This document shows positions 22,701 to 32,231 of a DNA stretch of 64,000 bases, one piece after another (the first letter of the stretch is position 1; every line of letters starts with the position of its first letter). Origin of the DNA: Marinicauda algicola (GTDB taxonomy: Bacteria > Pseudomonadota > Alphaproteobacteria > Caulobacterales > Maricaulaceae); the NCBI RefSeq assembly GCF_017161425.1, contig NZ_CP071057.1, positions 806,001 to 870,000 on the forward strand. The letters run 5' to 3'. Under the pieces are notes generated by a model. It did not search any database and had not been told where the DNA came from. It saw only the letters and a program-made list of their open reading frames with translations. Both the position numbers and the translations under genes were made by a program.

Positions 22701-22796
22701 ATGAAGCGCTTCACATCTCTCAGCCTTGCCGCCGCCAGCCTCGTGTTCTGCGCCCTGCTGGCCTTCAGCCCGGAACCGGCTCTCTTCATGGCATGA
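22701..22796 (+). CDS. 31-residue leader-like small ORF
   Basis: ATG at 22701 with GGAG ten bases upstream opens 31 codons ending in TGA at 22796. The peptide starts MKRFTSLSLAAASLVFCALL, with a basic start and a hydrophobic core like a signal peptide or a tiny single-helix membrane protein, and ends shortly after (PEPALFMA). It is convergent with and overlaps the end of the XRE regulator gene by 11 bp. Could be a small membrane peptide, a truncated secreted protein or chance. Confidence 0.35.
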   Translation: MKRFTSLSLAAASLVFCALLAFSPEPALFMA

Positions 22797-23529
22797 AGCC
22801 GGACCCCGGCTCCGGCGCCCGCAGCTCGCGCGCGGGAAGCATCGGCGCCGTGGGCGGCGGCGCCGTGAGCGGCCTCTGCGCACCGCGCCCATCATCGTGG
22901 AATTCGATCTCGCCGGTCCTCAGCAGGAGCACTTCGCTGCCGGCCTGGCGCCGGGCGCGATATTCGTCTTGGTCGATCAGGCGATGCGTCGAGAAGACAT
23001 GCCATGCACCGAAGTCGTCGCGGACCGGCACGCTGCGCGATCTCAGGAAGCGTTCGACGCCCCCCTGGCTGGTCGACCAGATGCTTTCAGCAGACGCCAC
23101 CGCGCCATCGAACAAGCCCAGTTGCTCCAGCCGGTCGAATTGGTGATCGGCATCTTCCCCGATCGCGCCGTTGAGCGGCATTCCGGTCTTGATCGTGGCG
23201 AAAGCGCCGCCGAAGGCGCGAAAGCCGTTGGAAAACTCCACGAGGCGAACAGCGCCTGCGCGCAGGTGAATGAGGCTCGAGATCTGTTCTGAGACCGCAA
23301 CGCCGTTGCGCCAGTCATCGAAGATCGGCCGGTTCGCCGGTTCCTCGAGAAGCGCGCGAAGGCGTGCGACGACTTCCGGAGTGGGCTGGAGCCCGCCTTG
23401 CTCTAGCCGGGATATGTAGGCCTGGCTCAGCCCGAGCAGGGCGGCGACGGCCTCTTGCTTCAGGTTCTGACGCTGACGCAGCTTTTTCAGAGCGAGTCCC
23501 CAGTGCGTCGCGTCAGTCCATTCGGTCAT
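22786..23529 (-). CDS. XRE-type transcriptional regulator with unknown C-terminal domain
   Basis: A 247-residue protein. Residues 12-65 form a Cro/C1-like helix-turn-helix (LKKLRQRQNLKQEAVAALLGLSQAYISRLEQGG). The C-terminal part (about 75-215) is not familiar to me; it contains an FGAWHVFSTHRLIDQDEYRARR stretch and ends in a Pro/Ala-rich tail. The gene has an AT-rich upstream region with a perfect TATAAT and two similar inverted repeats, consistent with autoregulation. It is an isolated gene in the accessory patch. Confidence 0.75.
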   Translation of the reverse strand: MTEWTDATHWGLALKKLRQRQNLKQEAVAALLGLSQAYISRLEQGGLQPTPEVVARLRALLEEPANRPIFDDWRNGVAVSEQISSLIHLRAGAVRLVEFSNGFRAFGGAFATIKTGMPLNGAIGEDADHQFDRLEQLGLFDGAVASAESIWSTSQGGVERFLRSRSVPVRDDFGAWHVFSTHRLIDQDEYRARRQAGSEVLLLRTGEIEFHDDGRGAQRPLTAPPPTAPMLPARELRAPEPGSGFMP

Positions 23530-23588
23530 CCCGGAGCCTGTCTGATCTTCGAGTTCGCACTACCTCGGATCAGGCCCGGATTCTCCCC

Positions 23589-23692
23589 TTGTCTTGAAGC
23601 GACAATTCCGCATCTGAATATTTAATTATAAAAAGTGCTAGTTAAAATAGTAAAACGACTATCATACGTGGTGCCGTTGTCCTGGAGGACAA
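23589..23692 (-). promoter_or_regulatory. Probable promoter and paired operators of the XRE gene
   Basis: This AT-rich stretch contains a perfect minus-strand TATAAT at 23630-23625. It is flanked by two inverted repeats with identical arms: TTGTC-N7-GACAA at 23589-23605 and TTGTC-N6-GACAA at 23677-23692 (extendable to TTGTCCTGGAGGACAA). The -35 region is weak. Two equal palindromes around one promoter, 60 bp before the XRE start, suggest autoregulation. Confidence 0.5.
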
Positions 23693-23716
23693 GTAAATTC
23701 GGGTCAGATGAGCCAG

Positions 23717-23749
23717 AAAATGCCCCGGCAGATCGTCTGCCGGGGCATT
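23717..23749 (-). terminator. Terminator of the acyl-CoA ligase gene
   Basis: A perfect 14-bp stem (arms 23719-23732 and 23736-23749, loop of three) sits 22 bp past the ligase stop codon. Read on the minus strand the stem is followed by TTCT; its own 3' end supplies further Ts. Confidence 0.85.
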
Positions 23750-23771
23750 GCCTTGCTGCGTTCATTCTGAA

Positions 23772-25412
23772 CTAGGCGTCTCCCGTTTCCGGAAACTGAT
23801 AGTCCTTGAACATTTCGCGCAGCTTGGTCTTCAGGATCTTGCCCGTCGCGCCGAGGGGCATTTCCTCGATGAACTCGACGCCATCGGGGAGCCACCATTT
23901 CGGCACGCGCTCGGCGAGATATTCGCGGATGCTCTCTGCGGTCGGGGTGGTGCCCTTCTTCGGCTGCACGATCAGCAGCGGACGTTCCTGCCATTTGGGA
24001 TGGGGCATTCCGATCGCTGCGGCCATGGCGACGTCGGGATGACCCATCGCCGCATTCTCGAGGTCGATCGAGCTGATCCATTCCCCGCCGGACTTGATCA
24101 CGTCCTTCGACCGGTCGGTGATGGTCATGTAGCCGTCTTCGTCGATATGGCCGACATCGCCGGTGCGGAACCAGCCGTCATCGGTGAAGGCCTCGGGCCC
24201 GGCGCCGCGGTAATAGCTGTCGATGATCCAGGGGCCGCGCACCTGGATGTGGCCGGCGGACTGGCCGTCACGCGGCAGGACATTGCCTTCGTCGTCCACG
24301 GTGCGCATCTCCACGCCATAGACCAGGCGGCCCTGCTTCAGCTTGATCTTGACCTTCTCGTCCTCGGACAGGTCGTCGTGCTTGGGCAGGAGCTTGCCGA
24401 CGGTGCCGAGCGGGCTCATCTCGGTCATGCCCCAGCCCTGCTGCATGTCGACGCCATACTCGTCCTGATAGGCGCGCAGCAGCGCCTCGGGCATGGCCGA
24501 GCCGCCCATCAGCACCTTGTCGACGCTGTCGATGCGCTTTCCGCTCTCGCGCAGATACTGCAACAGGCCGAGCCAGACGGTCGGCACGCCGAGAACCTGG
24601 CTGACCTGTTCGGTCTCGATCAGCTCCTGGACCGACTTGCCGTCGAGCTGGGCGCCGGGGAAGACGAGCTTCGCGCCGGCCATGGCCGAGGCGTAGGGCA
24701 CGCCCCAGGCATTGACGTGGAACATCGGCACCACCGGCATGATCACCCCGTGCGCCCCGACCCCGATCGTGTCGGTCGACAGGCTCATCAGGGCGTGCAG
24801 CACGGTGGAGCGGTGCGAATAGAGCGCGCCCTTGGGCTCGCCCGTCGTGCCGGAAGTGTAGCACAGCCCGGCGGCCGTGTTCTCGTCGAACTCCGGCCAG
24901 TCGTAGTGCGGCTCGGCATTGTTCAGCAGCGTCTCGTAGACGTCCGGCCGGGTCTTCATGTCCGGCTTGTGCGCCTCGTCGGTCATCACGACCCAGCGCT
25001 TGACCGTCTTGCACGACTTGGCGATGGCGTCGACGATCGGGGCGAAGGTGACGTCGAAGAAGACGTGGCGGGCCTTTGCGTGGTTGATGATCCAGGCGAT
25101 CTGTTCGGGGCCCAGGCGCGGATTGACGGTATGGATCACCGATCCCATGCCGGAGACGGCATAGTAGAGTTCCAGGTGACGATGCGTGTTCCAGGCGATG
25201 GTCGCGACCCGGTCGCCGGGTCGCGTCTTGATGGCCTTGAGCGCATTGGCGAGGCGCATGGCCCGGTCATGGCAGTCCTTCCAGCCGTAGCGGTGGATCG
25301 CGCCGGTGTCGGGAAGCCGGCTGACGATCTCGCGGCCGCCGTGGTTGAGTGCAGCGTGCACGAGAATGCTGGAGATCATCAGCTGACGATTCATCATCTG
25401 CCCGCGAAGCAT
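23772..25412 (-). CDS. Acyl-CoA synthetase (AMP-forming), fatty-acid type
   Basis: An ANL-superfamily adenylating enzyme of 546 residues. The P-loop-like motif YTSGTTGEPKGALYSHRS, the GWGMTEMSP core, WFRTGDVG hinge region and the C-terminal catalytic Lys in GATGKILKTKLRE are all present. It closely resembles the medium/long-chain fatty acyl-CoA synthetases (AlkK/FadD type), activating fatty acids for beta-oxidation. The start is fixed by GGGGAGG 8 bases before the ATG at 25412; earlier in-frame starts lack one. It is divergent from the dehydratase gene and has its own terminator. Confidence 0.92.
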   Translation of the reverse strand: MLRGQMMNRQLMISSILVHAALNHGGREIVSRLPDTGAIHRYGWKDCHDRAMRLANALKAIKTRPGDRVATIAWNTHRHLELYYAVSGMGSVIHTVNPRLGPEQIAWIINHAKARHVFFDVTFAPIVDAIAKSCKTVKRWVVMTDEAHKPDMKTRPDVYETLLNNAEPHYDWPEFDENTAAGLCYTSGTTGEPKGALYSHRSTVLHALMSLSTDTIGVGAHGVIMPVVPMFHVNAWGVPYASAMAGAKLVFPGAQLDGKSVQELIETEQVSQVLGVPTVWLGLLQYLRESGKRIDSVDKVLMGGSAMPEALLRAYQDEYGVDMQQGWGMTEMSPLGTVGKLLPKHDDLSEDEKVKIKLKQGRLVYGVEMRTVDDEGNVLPRDGQSAGHIQVRGPWIIDSYYRGAGPEAFTDDGWFRTGDVGHIDEDGYMTITDRSKDVIKSGGEWISSIDLENAAMGHPDVAMAAAIGMPHPKWQERPLLIVQPKKGTTPTAESIREYLAERVPKWWLPDGVEFIEEMPLGATGKILKTKLREMFKDYQFPETGDA

Positions 25413-25579
25413 GGGCAATCCTCCCCTCAGGTTTCTGGTCCGCCGGACATCTCGCGGCACGGTCGGACCGATCATGGCTGTTGTGCGTATCAAAAGCGGC
25501 GGCGGCGCTTTGCGCAATCCTTTTGCCTGATAAAGTGTGCGCGGCAAAACGCCAAGATTCCCGCGGAGACACGAAACCC

Positions 25580-26563
25580 ATGCGCGATGGCCTTGAGGTG
25601 CCGGTATTCGATGACGTCGAGCAGGCCGCACGCCGCCTGGACGGATGGGCGGTTCGCACGCCGCTGCTGAACAATCCCGCGCTCGACGCGGCGCTCGGCG
25701 GACGCGTGCTGATCAAGCCGGAAATTCTCCAGCGCACCGGCTCGTTCAAGTTCCGCGGCGCATTCAATGCGCTCTCCCGGCTGTCCGATGCGCAGAAGAC
25801 CAGGGGTGTCGTCGCGTTCTCGTCCGGCAATCACGCCCAAGGTGTCGCGGAGGCGGCGAAGCTGCTCGGCATACGCGCGCGCATCGTGATGCCGCACGAC
25901 GCGCCGGCGGTGAAGGCCGAGGGGGTACGCACCCGCGGCGCAGAGGTGATCGGCTATGACCGGGAAACCGAGGACCGCGAGCAGATCTGCACGCGCCTCG
26001 CGCAGGAGACCGGCGCGGCGATCATTCCCTCCTTCGACCATCCCGACATCATCGCCGGGCAGGGCACGTGCGGGCTGGAGATCTTCCAGGATCTCGCCGC
26101 GCGCGGAGAGCGGGCCGACCAGCTGATATGCTGCGTGGGGGGTGGCGGGCTCATCGCCGGCATCAACCTCGCCGCAGAGGCGCTTTCGCCGGACACGCGG
26201 ATTTATGGGGCGGAGCCGGAGGGCTTCGACGACCATGCCCGCTCGCTGGCCTCCGGCGAACGCCAATCCAACATCCGCAAGGGCGGTTCGGTGCAGGATG
26301 CCTTGCTCTCCGAGGCGCCGGGCAGGCTCACCTTCGCGATCAACCGGCCTCGCCTTGCCGGAATCGGGGTCGTCGGCGATGCCGAGGCGATGGGCGCGGT
26401 CCGCTACGCCTTCTCGGTGCTCAAGCTGGTCGCGGAACCGGGCGGAGCCACCGCCCTCGCAGCGGCCCTGTCGGGCAAGATCGATTGCAAGGGCAGGACG
26501 ACCGTGATCGTCATCACCGGCGGCAATGTCGATCCGGCCCTGTTCGCGAAGGCGATCGGCTAG
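25580..26563 (+). CDS. Threonine/serine dehydratase or serine racemase-like PLP enzyme
   Basis: A fold-type II PLP enzyme of 327 residues, the size of catabolic threonine dehydratase or serine racemase, and without the C-terminal ACT regulatory region of biosynthetic IlvA. PLP Lys57 lies in GSFKFRGA; SSGNHAQG and the phosphate-binding VGGGGLIAG follow. It deaminates or racemises hydroxy-amino acids; which one cannot be told from sequence alone. Its stop overlaps the stop of the convergent lytic transglycosylase gene. Confidence 0.88.
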   Translation: MRDGLEVPVFDDVEQAARRLDGWAVRTPLLNNPALDAALGGRVLIKPEILQRTGSFKFRGAFNALSRLSDAQKTRGVVAFSSGNHAQGVAEAAKLLGIRARIVMPHDAPAVKAEGVRTRGAEVIGYDRETEDREQICTRLAQETGAAIIPSFDHPDIIAGQGTCGLEIFQDLAARGERADQLICCVGGGGLIAGINLAAEALSPDTRIYGAEPEGFDDHARSLASGERQSNIRKGGSVQDALLSEAPGRLTFAINRPRLAGIGVVGDAEAMGAVRYAFSVLKLVAEPGGATALAAALSGKIDCKGRTTVIVITGGNVDPALFAKAIG

Positions 26564-28773
26564 TCGCGCGCGCCGGTATCGTCCTCGGGTTCGATCTCGG
26601 GAGCGTCGGGGGCGGGTTCGACCGTGGCGCCCTCCGTGGGCCCGCCGACCGCCGCTTTGGCCGCGGCCGCTTCGGCCTCCGCCGCCAGCGCCTCCATCTC
26701 CTCGAGCGCGCGAATGAATTCCTCGGGCAGGGCGGGCAGGGGACTTGCCCCGCCTTCGCCGACCATGTCGCGTTCCATCAGCAGCGGCGCCGTCGCGTCC
26801 GTGCTCATGCGCGCGCGATAGACCTGCAGGTTCTCGAGCACGCGCATGACGTAGTTGCGGGTCTCGGAGAACGGGATGTGCTCGACCCAGTCGATGGGAT
26901 CGATCGCCCCGGTGCGCGGGTCGCCGTATTCCTCCACCCAGCGCCGCACCCTGTGTCCCCCGGCATTGTAGGCGGCGAGCGCGAGGATCAGCGCCCCGTC
27001 ATAATCCTCGGTCACCTCCTCGAGATGGGCCATGCCGAGGGTGAGGTTGTAGTCCGGGTCGTCGGTCAGCCACTGGAAGTTATAGGGCTGGCCGAGCTGG
27101 CGCGCCGTGTCGCGGGCGGTTGCCGGCATCATCTGCATGATGCCGCGCGCACCGGCCGAACTTACCGCCCGGGCATCGAACTCGGTCTCCTGGCGGATCA
27201 CCGAATGGGTGAGGGCCGCTTCGGGAAAGATCGGCGCGGCATCGGGCAGGTCGATGAGGGGATAGGCGCGTTCGGCGAGCGTCATCCCCTGCATGCGGCC
27301 CGCCTTGGCCGCGCGTACGGCCTGGCGCAGGCGGAAGAATTCCAGCGCGATGTCGGAAAGCATCGCGGTTTCGGCCGGCGACGTCATCTCGTCGTCGAGA
27401 TGATAGATGAAGACGCGGAAATAATAGTCCTCGCCCAGCTCTCCGAGCAGGCGCAGCGCCTGGATGTCCGCCCGCGCCTCGAAGGCGGCGCGCTGCTCGT
27501 CCGTGATCTCCGGGTCCGGCGGCAGGGAGAGCGTGGCGGCGTCCGGGCCGAGCGCGAGGAGGGCGAGCTGGCCGTAATAGGTCGTCGCGTGCTGGGCGGC
27601 GGCGAGGAAGCGCTCGCGGGCGAGTTCCAGATCGCCGGCCGCTTCCGCGGCGCGCCCTTGCCAGTACTTCGCCCGGCCGAGCGAGACCGGCGTCGAGACG
27701 CCCGCCTCCAGCCGGTCGAAGTGGGCGAGCGCCTGTTCCGGCTCGCCGAGCCGGGTCAGCGCGAGCCAGCCGGCGAGGAATTCCGCGTCGGCGAAGTCGA
27801 CCCCTTCGCTCATTCCGTTCGCGGCCGCGAGATCGTAGGCGGTCGCCACGTCTCCGTCACGCAGGAGATCGAGGATCTGCAGCTTGCGTTCGGTCCACAT
27901 CGCGGCGAGCGCGCCGCTGTCGTGATAGCTGTCGGGCAGTTCGAGCAGAAGCGGAAGGTCGGTGTCGAGCCCGGCCTGGCGGCGCCAGCGCGCCCGCTCG
28001 TAGAGCAGGCCGGGATGGGTGGTCAGGCTGTCGGGCACCGCGTTGACGGCCGCGTCCACCCCGCTCGAGCGTGCCGCAAGACGGATCCGCGCCGTGGCGA
28101 CGCGCCGCTCGCCCTCGCTCAGCTGCGGCAGGAGCCGGCTCGCTGCGGTGCGCTGGCCGCTCCACAGCAGCATGTCGACGCGTGCCGCGTGATCCTCGGC
28201 GGTGAAGAGGTCGCCGTGGCGCGACAGCGTCCGGTCCTGGGCGGACAGGCGCATGACCTGCGTGCGCCAGGCCTCGACGAGCTGGGCTTCGCCCTCTTCG
28301 GACCGGCCGATCTCGATCAGCGCCTCGCCGAGCGCGACGCGGCCCTCGCCGGTCACCGGCTCGCGGCCCTCGAACCAGTCGACGATCAGGGCAGCAGAAA
28401 GACCGGAATCCTCGATCTTCCATTCCGCCTCGCGCTGTATGTTCCAGCGCATCGGCCAGCCCTGGAGTTCGTCCAGGGCGAGGTCGAGTTCGGAAAACGC
28501 CGCGCGCGGATCGGAGATCGCGATGCGCCAGAGCAGGAGGTTCTTGGCGACCTCGTTCGCGATCGTCCGGCGTGCGGTGCGAACCTCGTCCCACTCGTCC
28601 TCCTCGGCTGCGGCCATGCCGCGCCTGAAATTCGCGAAATCGGCATCGCCGAGGATTTCGGAATGGTTCTCGACCGGCGGCTTCAGCCGCGGCACGGGAG
28701 CCTGCGCGAGGCTCGGCGCGGCGAGCGTGGCGGCGGCGATGAGGCTGGCGAGAAGGGGGAGGCGAGAGATCAT
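26560..28773 (-). CDS. Soluble-type lytic transglycosylase
   Basis: A 737-residue periplasmic murein hydrolase. A signal peptide occupies about residues 1-24 (ending SLAQA); a long helical superhelix region follows, and the SLT catalytic domain lies near residue 540 with the Glu in [26 protein letters not shown]. An Ala/Glu/Pro-rich tail follows. It cleaves glycan strands to 1,6-anhydromuropeptides. I set the start at [10 protein letters not shown] for the signal peptide; the Shine-Dalgarno is poor. It is divergent from dapA. Confidence 0.92.
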   Translation of the reverse strand: MISRLPLLASLIAAATLAAPSLAQAPVPRLKPPVENHSEILGDADFANFRRGMAAAEEDEWDEVRTARRTIANEVAKNLLLWRIAISDPRAAFSELDLALDELQGWPMRWNIQREAEWKIEDSGLSAALIVDWFEGREPVTGEGRVALGEALIEIGRSEEGEAQLVEAWRTQVMRLSAQDRTLSRHGDLFTAEDHAARVDMLLWSGQRTAASRLLPQLSEGERRVATARIRLAARSSGVDAAVNAVPDSLTTHPGLLYERARWRRQAGLDTDLPLLLELPDSYHDSGALAAMWTERKLQILDLLRDGDVATAYDLAAANGMSEGVDFADAEFLAGWLALTRLGEPEQALAHFDRLEAGVSTPVSLGRAKYWQGRAAEAAGDLELARERFLAAAQHATTYYGQLALLALGPDAATLSLPPDPEITDEQRAAFEARADIQALRLLGELGEDYYFRVFIYHLDDEMTSPAETAMLSDIALEFFRLRQAVRAAKAGRMQGMTLAERAYPLIDLPDAAPIFPEAALTHSVIRQETEFDARAVSSAGARGIMQMMPATARDTARQLGQPYNFQWLTDDPDYNLTLGMAHLEEVTEDYDGALILALAAYNAGGHRVRRWVEEYGDPRTGAIDPIDWVEHIPFSETRNYVMRVLENLQVYRARMSTDATAPLLMERDMVGEGGASPLPALPEEFIRALEEMEALAAEAEAAAAKAAVGGPTEGATVEPAPDAPEIEPEDDTGARD

Positions 28774-28928
28774 CTCAGGACCCGTTGCGGCCGAAAACGG
28801 TCGTTTCGATAGCGTCGCGCAAGCCCGATCCACTGTCTACCGTGCTTGCGCATGCTTGGCGGAGGAAGGCGGCCTCTTTATGGTCCGCCGGGATGTCTTC
28901 ACAGCAGGTTATGGAAAGCGTCTTGCCC

Positions 28929-29801
28929 ATGTTCCGGGGTTCCTTCACCGCCCTCGTCACGCCATTCAAGAACGGTGCCGTGGACTGGCCGGCCTTCGAG
29001 GCGCTGATCGAGCGCCAGATCGAGGCGGGCACGCACGGCCTCGTCCCGGGCGGCACGACGGGCGAGACCCCGACGCTGACCGAGGAGGAGCGCCGCCAGG
29101 TCATCGGGCGCGCGGTCTCCATCGCGGGCGGACGCGTGCCGGTGATCGCCGGGACGGGCACGAATGCCACGGCCTCCACCATCGAATGGCAGAAATTCGC
29201 CAAGACCGTCGGCGCCGATGCCGGCCTCGTCGTCGCGCCGTATTACAACAAGCCGTCCCAGGACGGGCTGGTGGCCCATTTCAGGGCGGTGGCCGAGGCC
29301 GTCGCCCTGCCGATCATCGTCTACAACATTCCCGGCCGCTCCATCGTGGACATCAGGCCGGAGACGATGGCGCGCATGGCCGAGCATCCCAATATCGTGG
29401 GCGTCAAGGACGCCACCGGCGATGTCGTGCGCGTCACCCAGCACCGCAATCTCATCGGCCCGGACTTCGTGCAGCTGTCCGGCGAGGACGCGAGCGCCCT
29501 CGGCTACAATGCCCAGGGCGGGCACGGCATCATCTCGGTCAGTTCCAACGTGGCACCGAAGCTGTGCGCCGAGTTCCAGCAGGCCTGTCTCGACGGCGCG
29601 TGGGAGAGGGCCCGGGAGATGGGCGACCGGCTGCAGCCCCTGCACGAGGCAATGTTCTCCGCGCCGAGCCCGGCTCCGGCGAAATACGCGCTCTCCCTGC
29701 TCGGTCTGTGCCGCAGCGAGGTACGCCTGCCGCTCGTGGAATGTCCCGACGAGGTGAAGGCGAAGGTTCGCAAGGCGCTGGAGGGGCTCGACCTGCTATG
29801 A
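28929..29801 (+). CDS. dapA: 4-hydroxy-tetrahydrodipicolinate synthase
   Basis: The product condenses pyruvate with aspartate semialdehyde in the lysine/diaminopimelate pathway. It has 290 residues of class I aldolase barrel, with the Schiff-base Lys160 in GVKDATGD, Tyr132 in VYNIPGR and the pyruvate-site [10 protein letters not shown] (41-50). Its stop overlaps the smpB start as ATGA, a pairing common in alphaproteobacteria. Confidence 0.97.
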   Translation: MFRGSFTALVTPFKNGAVDWPAFEALIERQIEAGTHGLVPGGTTGETPTLTEEERRQVIGRAVSIAGGRVPVIAGTGTNATASTIEWQKFAKTVGADAGLVVAPYYNKPSQDGLVAHFRAVAEAVALPIIVYNIPGRSIVDIRPETMARMAEHPNIVGVKDATGDVVRVTQHRNLIGPDFVQLSGEDASALGYNAQGGHGIISVSSNVAPKLCAEFQQACLDGAWERAREMGDRLQPLHEAMFSAPSPAPAKYALSLLGLCRSEVRLPLVECPDEVKAKVRKALEGLDLL

Positions 29802-30271
29802 GCAAGGCCAGGGGTTCCAATGACGGGCTCGTCGCGGTCAACCGGCGCGCCAAGTTCGACTACGAGATCGAGGACACGTTCGAGGCGGGCCTGCAGCTGA
29901 CCGGCACCGAGGTGAAGACGCTGCGCCAGGGCAAGGCCAATATCGCCGAGGCCTATGTCAGCCCGGAGAAGGGGGCTGTCTATCTCATCAATGCCGACTT
30001 TCCGCCCTACGAGGCCGGCAACCGCTTCAATCACGAGCCGCGCCGGCCGCGTAAGCTCCTCCTGCACAAGAAGGAGATCGACAAGCTCTCCGGCTCGGTG
30101 CAGCGCGAGGGACGCACCATCGTGCCGCTGAAGCTCTATTTCAACGAGCGCGGCATCGCCAAGCTCCTCATCGGCCTCGCCAAGGGCAAGAAGGCCGTCG
30201 ACAAGCGCGAGACCAAGAAGGAACGCGACTGGCAGCGGTCCAAGCAGCGGATCCTGAAGACATACGGGTAG
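29798..30271 (+). CDS. smpB: SsrA-binding protein
   Basis: The tmRNA partner for rescue of stalled ribosomes. It has 157 residues with the OB-fold motif [17 protein letters not shown], the conserved [10 protein letters not shown] and a basic C-terminal tail ([21 protein letters not shown] region). Translationally coupled to dapA. The tmRNA gene itself is not seen in this window. Confidence 0.97.
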   Translation: MSKARGSNDGLVAVNRRAKFDYEIEDTFEAGLQLTGTEVKTLRQGKANIAEAYVSPEKGAVYLINADFPPYEAGNRFNHEPRRPRKLLLHKKEIDKLSGSVQREGRTIVPLKLYFNERGIAKLLIGLAKGKKAVDKRETKKERDWQRSKQRILKTYG

Positions 30272-30361
30272 GGCGCCCGCCCACGCCTGAAAGGTCCCGG
30301 CGTGCGAGACGCCGAGGCATGGGTCCGCCGGTCAACTCGGCGGGTCACACCTGGGCCGCGT

Positions 30362-31033
30362 TCACCCCGAGAGCGCCCCTCTCACCCCCGCGAACACCTC
30401 CTCGAACATCTCGGTCGTCAGTCGGCCCGTGTTCGTGTTGTAGCGCGAGCAGTGATAGCTGTTCACGAGCCTGAAGGCGCGCCCGTCCGGCCCCTCCAGA
30501 TCGTGCCACGCATTGTGCTCGAACTTCCTGGCCGAGGCTTTCACCCCGAGCGCGCGCAGCGTGTTGGTATGGGCGATGCCGCCGAGCGCGAGGATGATTT
30601 CCAGCTGCGGCAGATCCTCGATCCGCGCGGTCAGGAAGGGCCGGCAGCGGTTGCATTCCTCGCCGGTCGGCTTGTTCTCCGGCGGCACGCAGCGCACGGC
30701 ATTGGTGATCATGGCTTCGACGAGTTGAAGATCGTCATCGCCGTCCTTGTCGAACGTGCCGCGCGCAAAGCCGAACTTCTGCAGAGTGGGATAAAGCAGG
30801 TCGCCCGCCCAGTCGCCGGTGAACGGGCGCGCGGTACGGTTCGCCCCGGTACGTCCCGGAGCGAGACCGACGATGAGCAGGCGCGCGCCCGTGTCGCCGA
30901 AGGAGTGGACCGGCGCGTTGTGCCAGTGCGGCTCCTTGCGCGCGTTCTCCTTGCGGTACTCCACGAGGCGCGGGCAGCGCGGGCAGTCGAAGGGCGGCTC
31001 GGGCGGGAAGTCGCCCGCGTCCTTCCTACTCAT
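30362..31033 (-). CDS. Type-5 uracil-DNA glycosylase (UdgB)
   Basis: A 223-residue base-excision repair enzyme of UDG family 5. The active-site loop GLAPGRTGANRTARPFTGD is visible near residues 50-70, and cysteines in CPRC (N-terminal) and in EECNRCRPFL fit the iron-sulfur cluster of families 4 and 5. The final motif NSYHCSRYNTNTG corresponds to the H-containing motif 2. The start overlaps the end of the NYN gene by eight bases, implying co-expression. An earlier in-frame start would read through the NYN C-terminus. Confidence 0.9.
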   Translation of the reverse strand: MSRKDAGDFPPEPPFDCPRCPRLVEYRKENARKEPHWHNAPVHSFGDTGARLLIVGLAPGRTGANRTARPFTGDWAGDLLYPTLQKFGFARGTFDKDGDDDLQLVEAMITNAVRCVPPENKPTGEECNRCRPFLTARIEDLPQLEIILALGGIAHTNTLRALGVKASARKFEHNAWHDLEGPDGRAFRLVNSYHCSRYNTNTGRLTTEMFEEVFAGVRGALSG

Positions 31034-31586
31034 TCTCGTCTTCACTCTCGCGCTGACGGCGCTCGCGCCCGACGAGCTTGCCGAGATCGGCGAGTTCGAT
31101 GAAGGCATCCGCCTGGCGCCTGAGATCGTCGCTGGCCATCGGCGGGCTCGATTTCAACGTCGACACGACGGAAACGCGCACGCCCTTGCGCTGGGCGGCC
31201 TCGACGACCTTGCGGAAATCGCCATCGCCGGAGAACAGGAGGATGTGGTCGAGATAGGCGGAGGCTTCCATGATGTCGACGGCGATCTCGACATCCATGT
31301 CGCCCTTGATGCGCCGGCGACCGGTCTCGTCGGAATACTCCTTGGCGGCCTTGGTCACGACCTTGAAGCCGTTATAGTCCAGCCAGTCGATCAGCGGGCG
31401 GATCGGCGTGTAGTCGTCGTTCTCCAGCAGGGCGGTGTAGTAGTTCGCGCGCAGCAGCCGTCCGCGTTTCTTGAACTCCTCAAGGAGCTTGCGATAGTCG
31501 ATGTCGAAATCGAGCGCCTTCGCGGCGGAATAGAGGTTGGCCCCGTCGATGAAAAGTCCCAGCCGTTCGTTGGGGTAGAAGGTCAT
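31026..31586 (-). CDS. NYN-domain (LabA-like PIN) protein
   Basis: A 186-residue protein of the NYN/PIN-like nuclease fold. The acidic residues expected for metal binding are visible: Asp in FIDGANLY near the start, D in KGDMDVEIAVDI and in LFSGDGDF. LabA-type proteins are probable RNases, roles mostly unknown. I use the ATG at 31586 with AAAGG about eight bases upstream; a TTG two codons before it is a poorer start. It is divergent from folK with only 31 bp between starts. Confidence 0.86.
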   Translation of the reverse strand: MTFYPNERLGLFIDGANLYSAAKALDFDIDYRKLLEEFKKRGRLLRANYYTALLENDDYTPIRPLIDWLDYNGFKVVTKAAKEYSDETGRRRIKGDMDVEIAVDIMEASAYLDHILLFSGDGDFRKVVEAAQRKGVRVSVVSTLKSSPPMASDDLRRQADAFIELADLGKLVGRERRQRESEDENE

Positions 31587-31617
31587 CCGCAATGCCTTTC
31601 CGTAATGGCTAATTCCA

Positions 31618-32163
31618 ATGAAGCACGACCCGGGAATCTATATAGCCCTCGGATCGAACCAACCCTACAGGCGAAAAACGCCCGCTCAAACGCTTTGTTT
31701 CGCGCTCGGGGCGCTGCGGACTGCAGGCGTTGCGGTCGAGTCCGCCTCGCGTCCGTGGAAGACCCCGGCCTGGCCCGATCCGGCCGATCCGCCCTTCGCA
31801 AATGCCTGCGCGCGCATCGAGACCGATCTCGCTCCCGAGAGCCTGATGGTGCTGCTGCATGGGCTCGAGGAGGAATTCGGCCGGGCCCGCACGGTGCGCA
31901 ACGCGCCGCGCACGCTCGATCTCGATCTCGTCGACTATCGCGGGCAGGTCAGGGGCGGCGGCGAACTCCTCCTGCCGCACCCGCGCGCCCACATGCGCGC
32001 CTTCGTGCTGCTGCCGCTGCGCGAGGTGGCTCCGCGCTGGCGCCATCCCGCAAGCGGGGAGGGGATCGACCGGCTCATCGCGGCACTGGCGTGGAGCGAT
32101 CGCCAGCTGGCGCGGCCTGCCGGCCCGCCGCTGAAGCCTGCTGCGGTGCAGCGCGGCGCTTGA
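31618..32163 (+). CDS. folK: 6-hydroxymethyl-dihydropterin pyrophosphokinase
   Basis: The product transfers pyrophosphate from ATP to 6-hydroxymethyl-7,8-dihydropterin in folate synthesis. It has 181 residues with ALGSNQPYR near the start and the substrate/metal motif RNAPRTLDLDLVDY with the two catalytic Asp residues, then LPHPRAHMRAFVLLPL. It lies 31 bp from the start of the divergent NYN gene, and 68 bp before rpoZ. Confidence 0.95.
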   Translation: MKHDPGIYIALGSNQPYRRKTPAQTLCFALGALRTAGVAVESASRPWKTPAWPDPADPPFANACARIETDLAPESLMVLLHGLEEEFGRARTVRNAPRTLDLDLVDYRGQVRGGGELLLPHPRAHMRAFVLLPLREVAPRWRHPASGEGIDRLIAALAWSDRQLARPAGPPLKPAAVQRGA

Positions 32164-32231
32164 AGCGCGGATGCCGACAGGGTATCTGTGAGGTTTGAAC
32201 CGATATCCGCCCATCAGGAGCGCTCCCCCAC

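Noticed and set aside
26068-28812. Plus-strand 914-codon frame opposite the lytic transglycosylase
   Set aside because: Antisense shadow of a clear SLT protein.
30298-30344. Two GC-rich inverted repeats between smpB and the uracil-DNA glycosylase gene (CGGCGT/ACGCCG and CCGCCG/CGGCGG)
   Set aside because: Neither is followed by a T-run on either strand; could be transcript-end structure but not supportable as a terminator.
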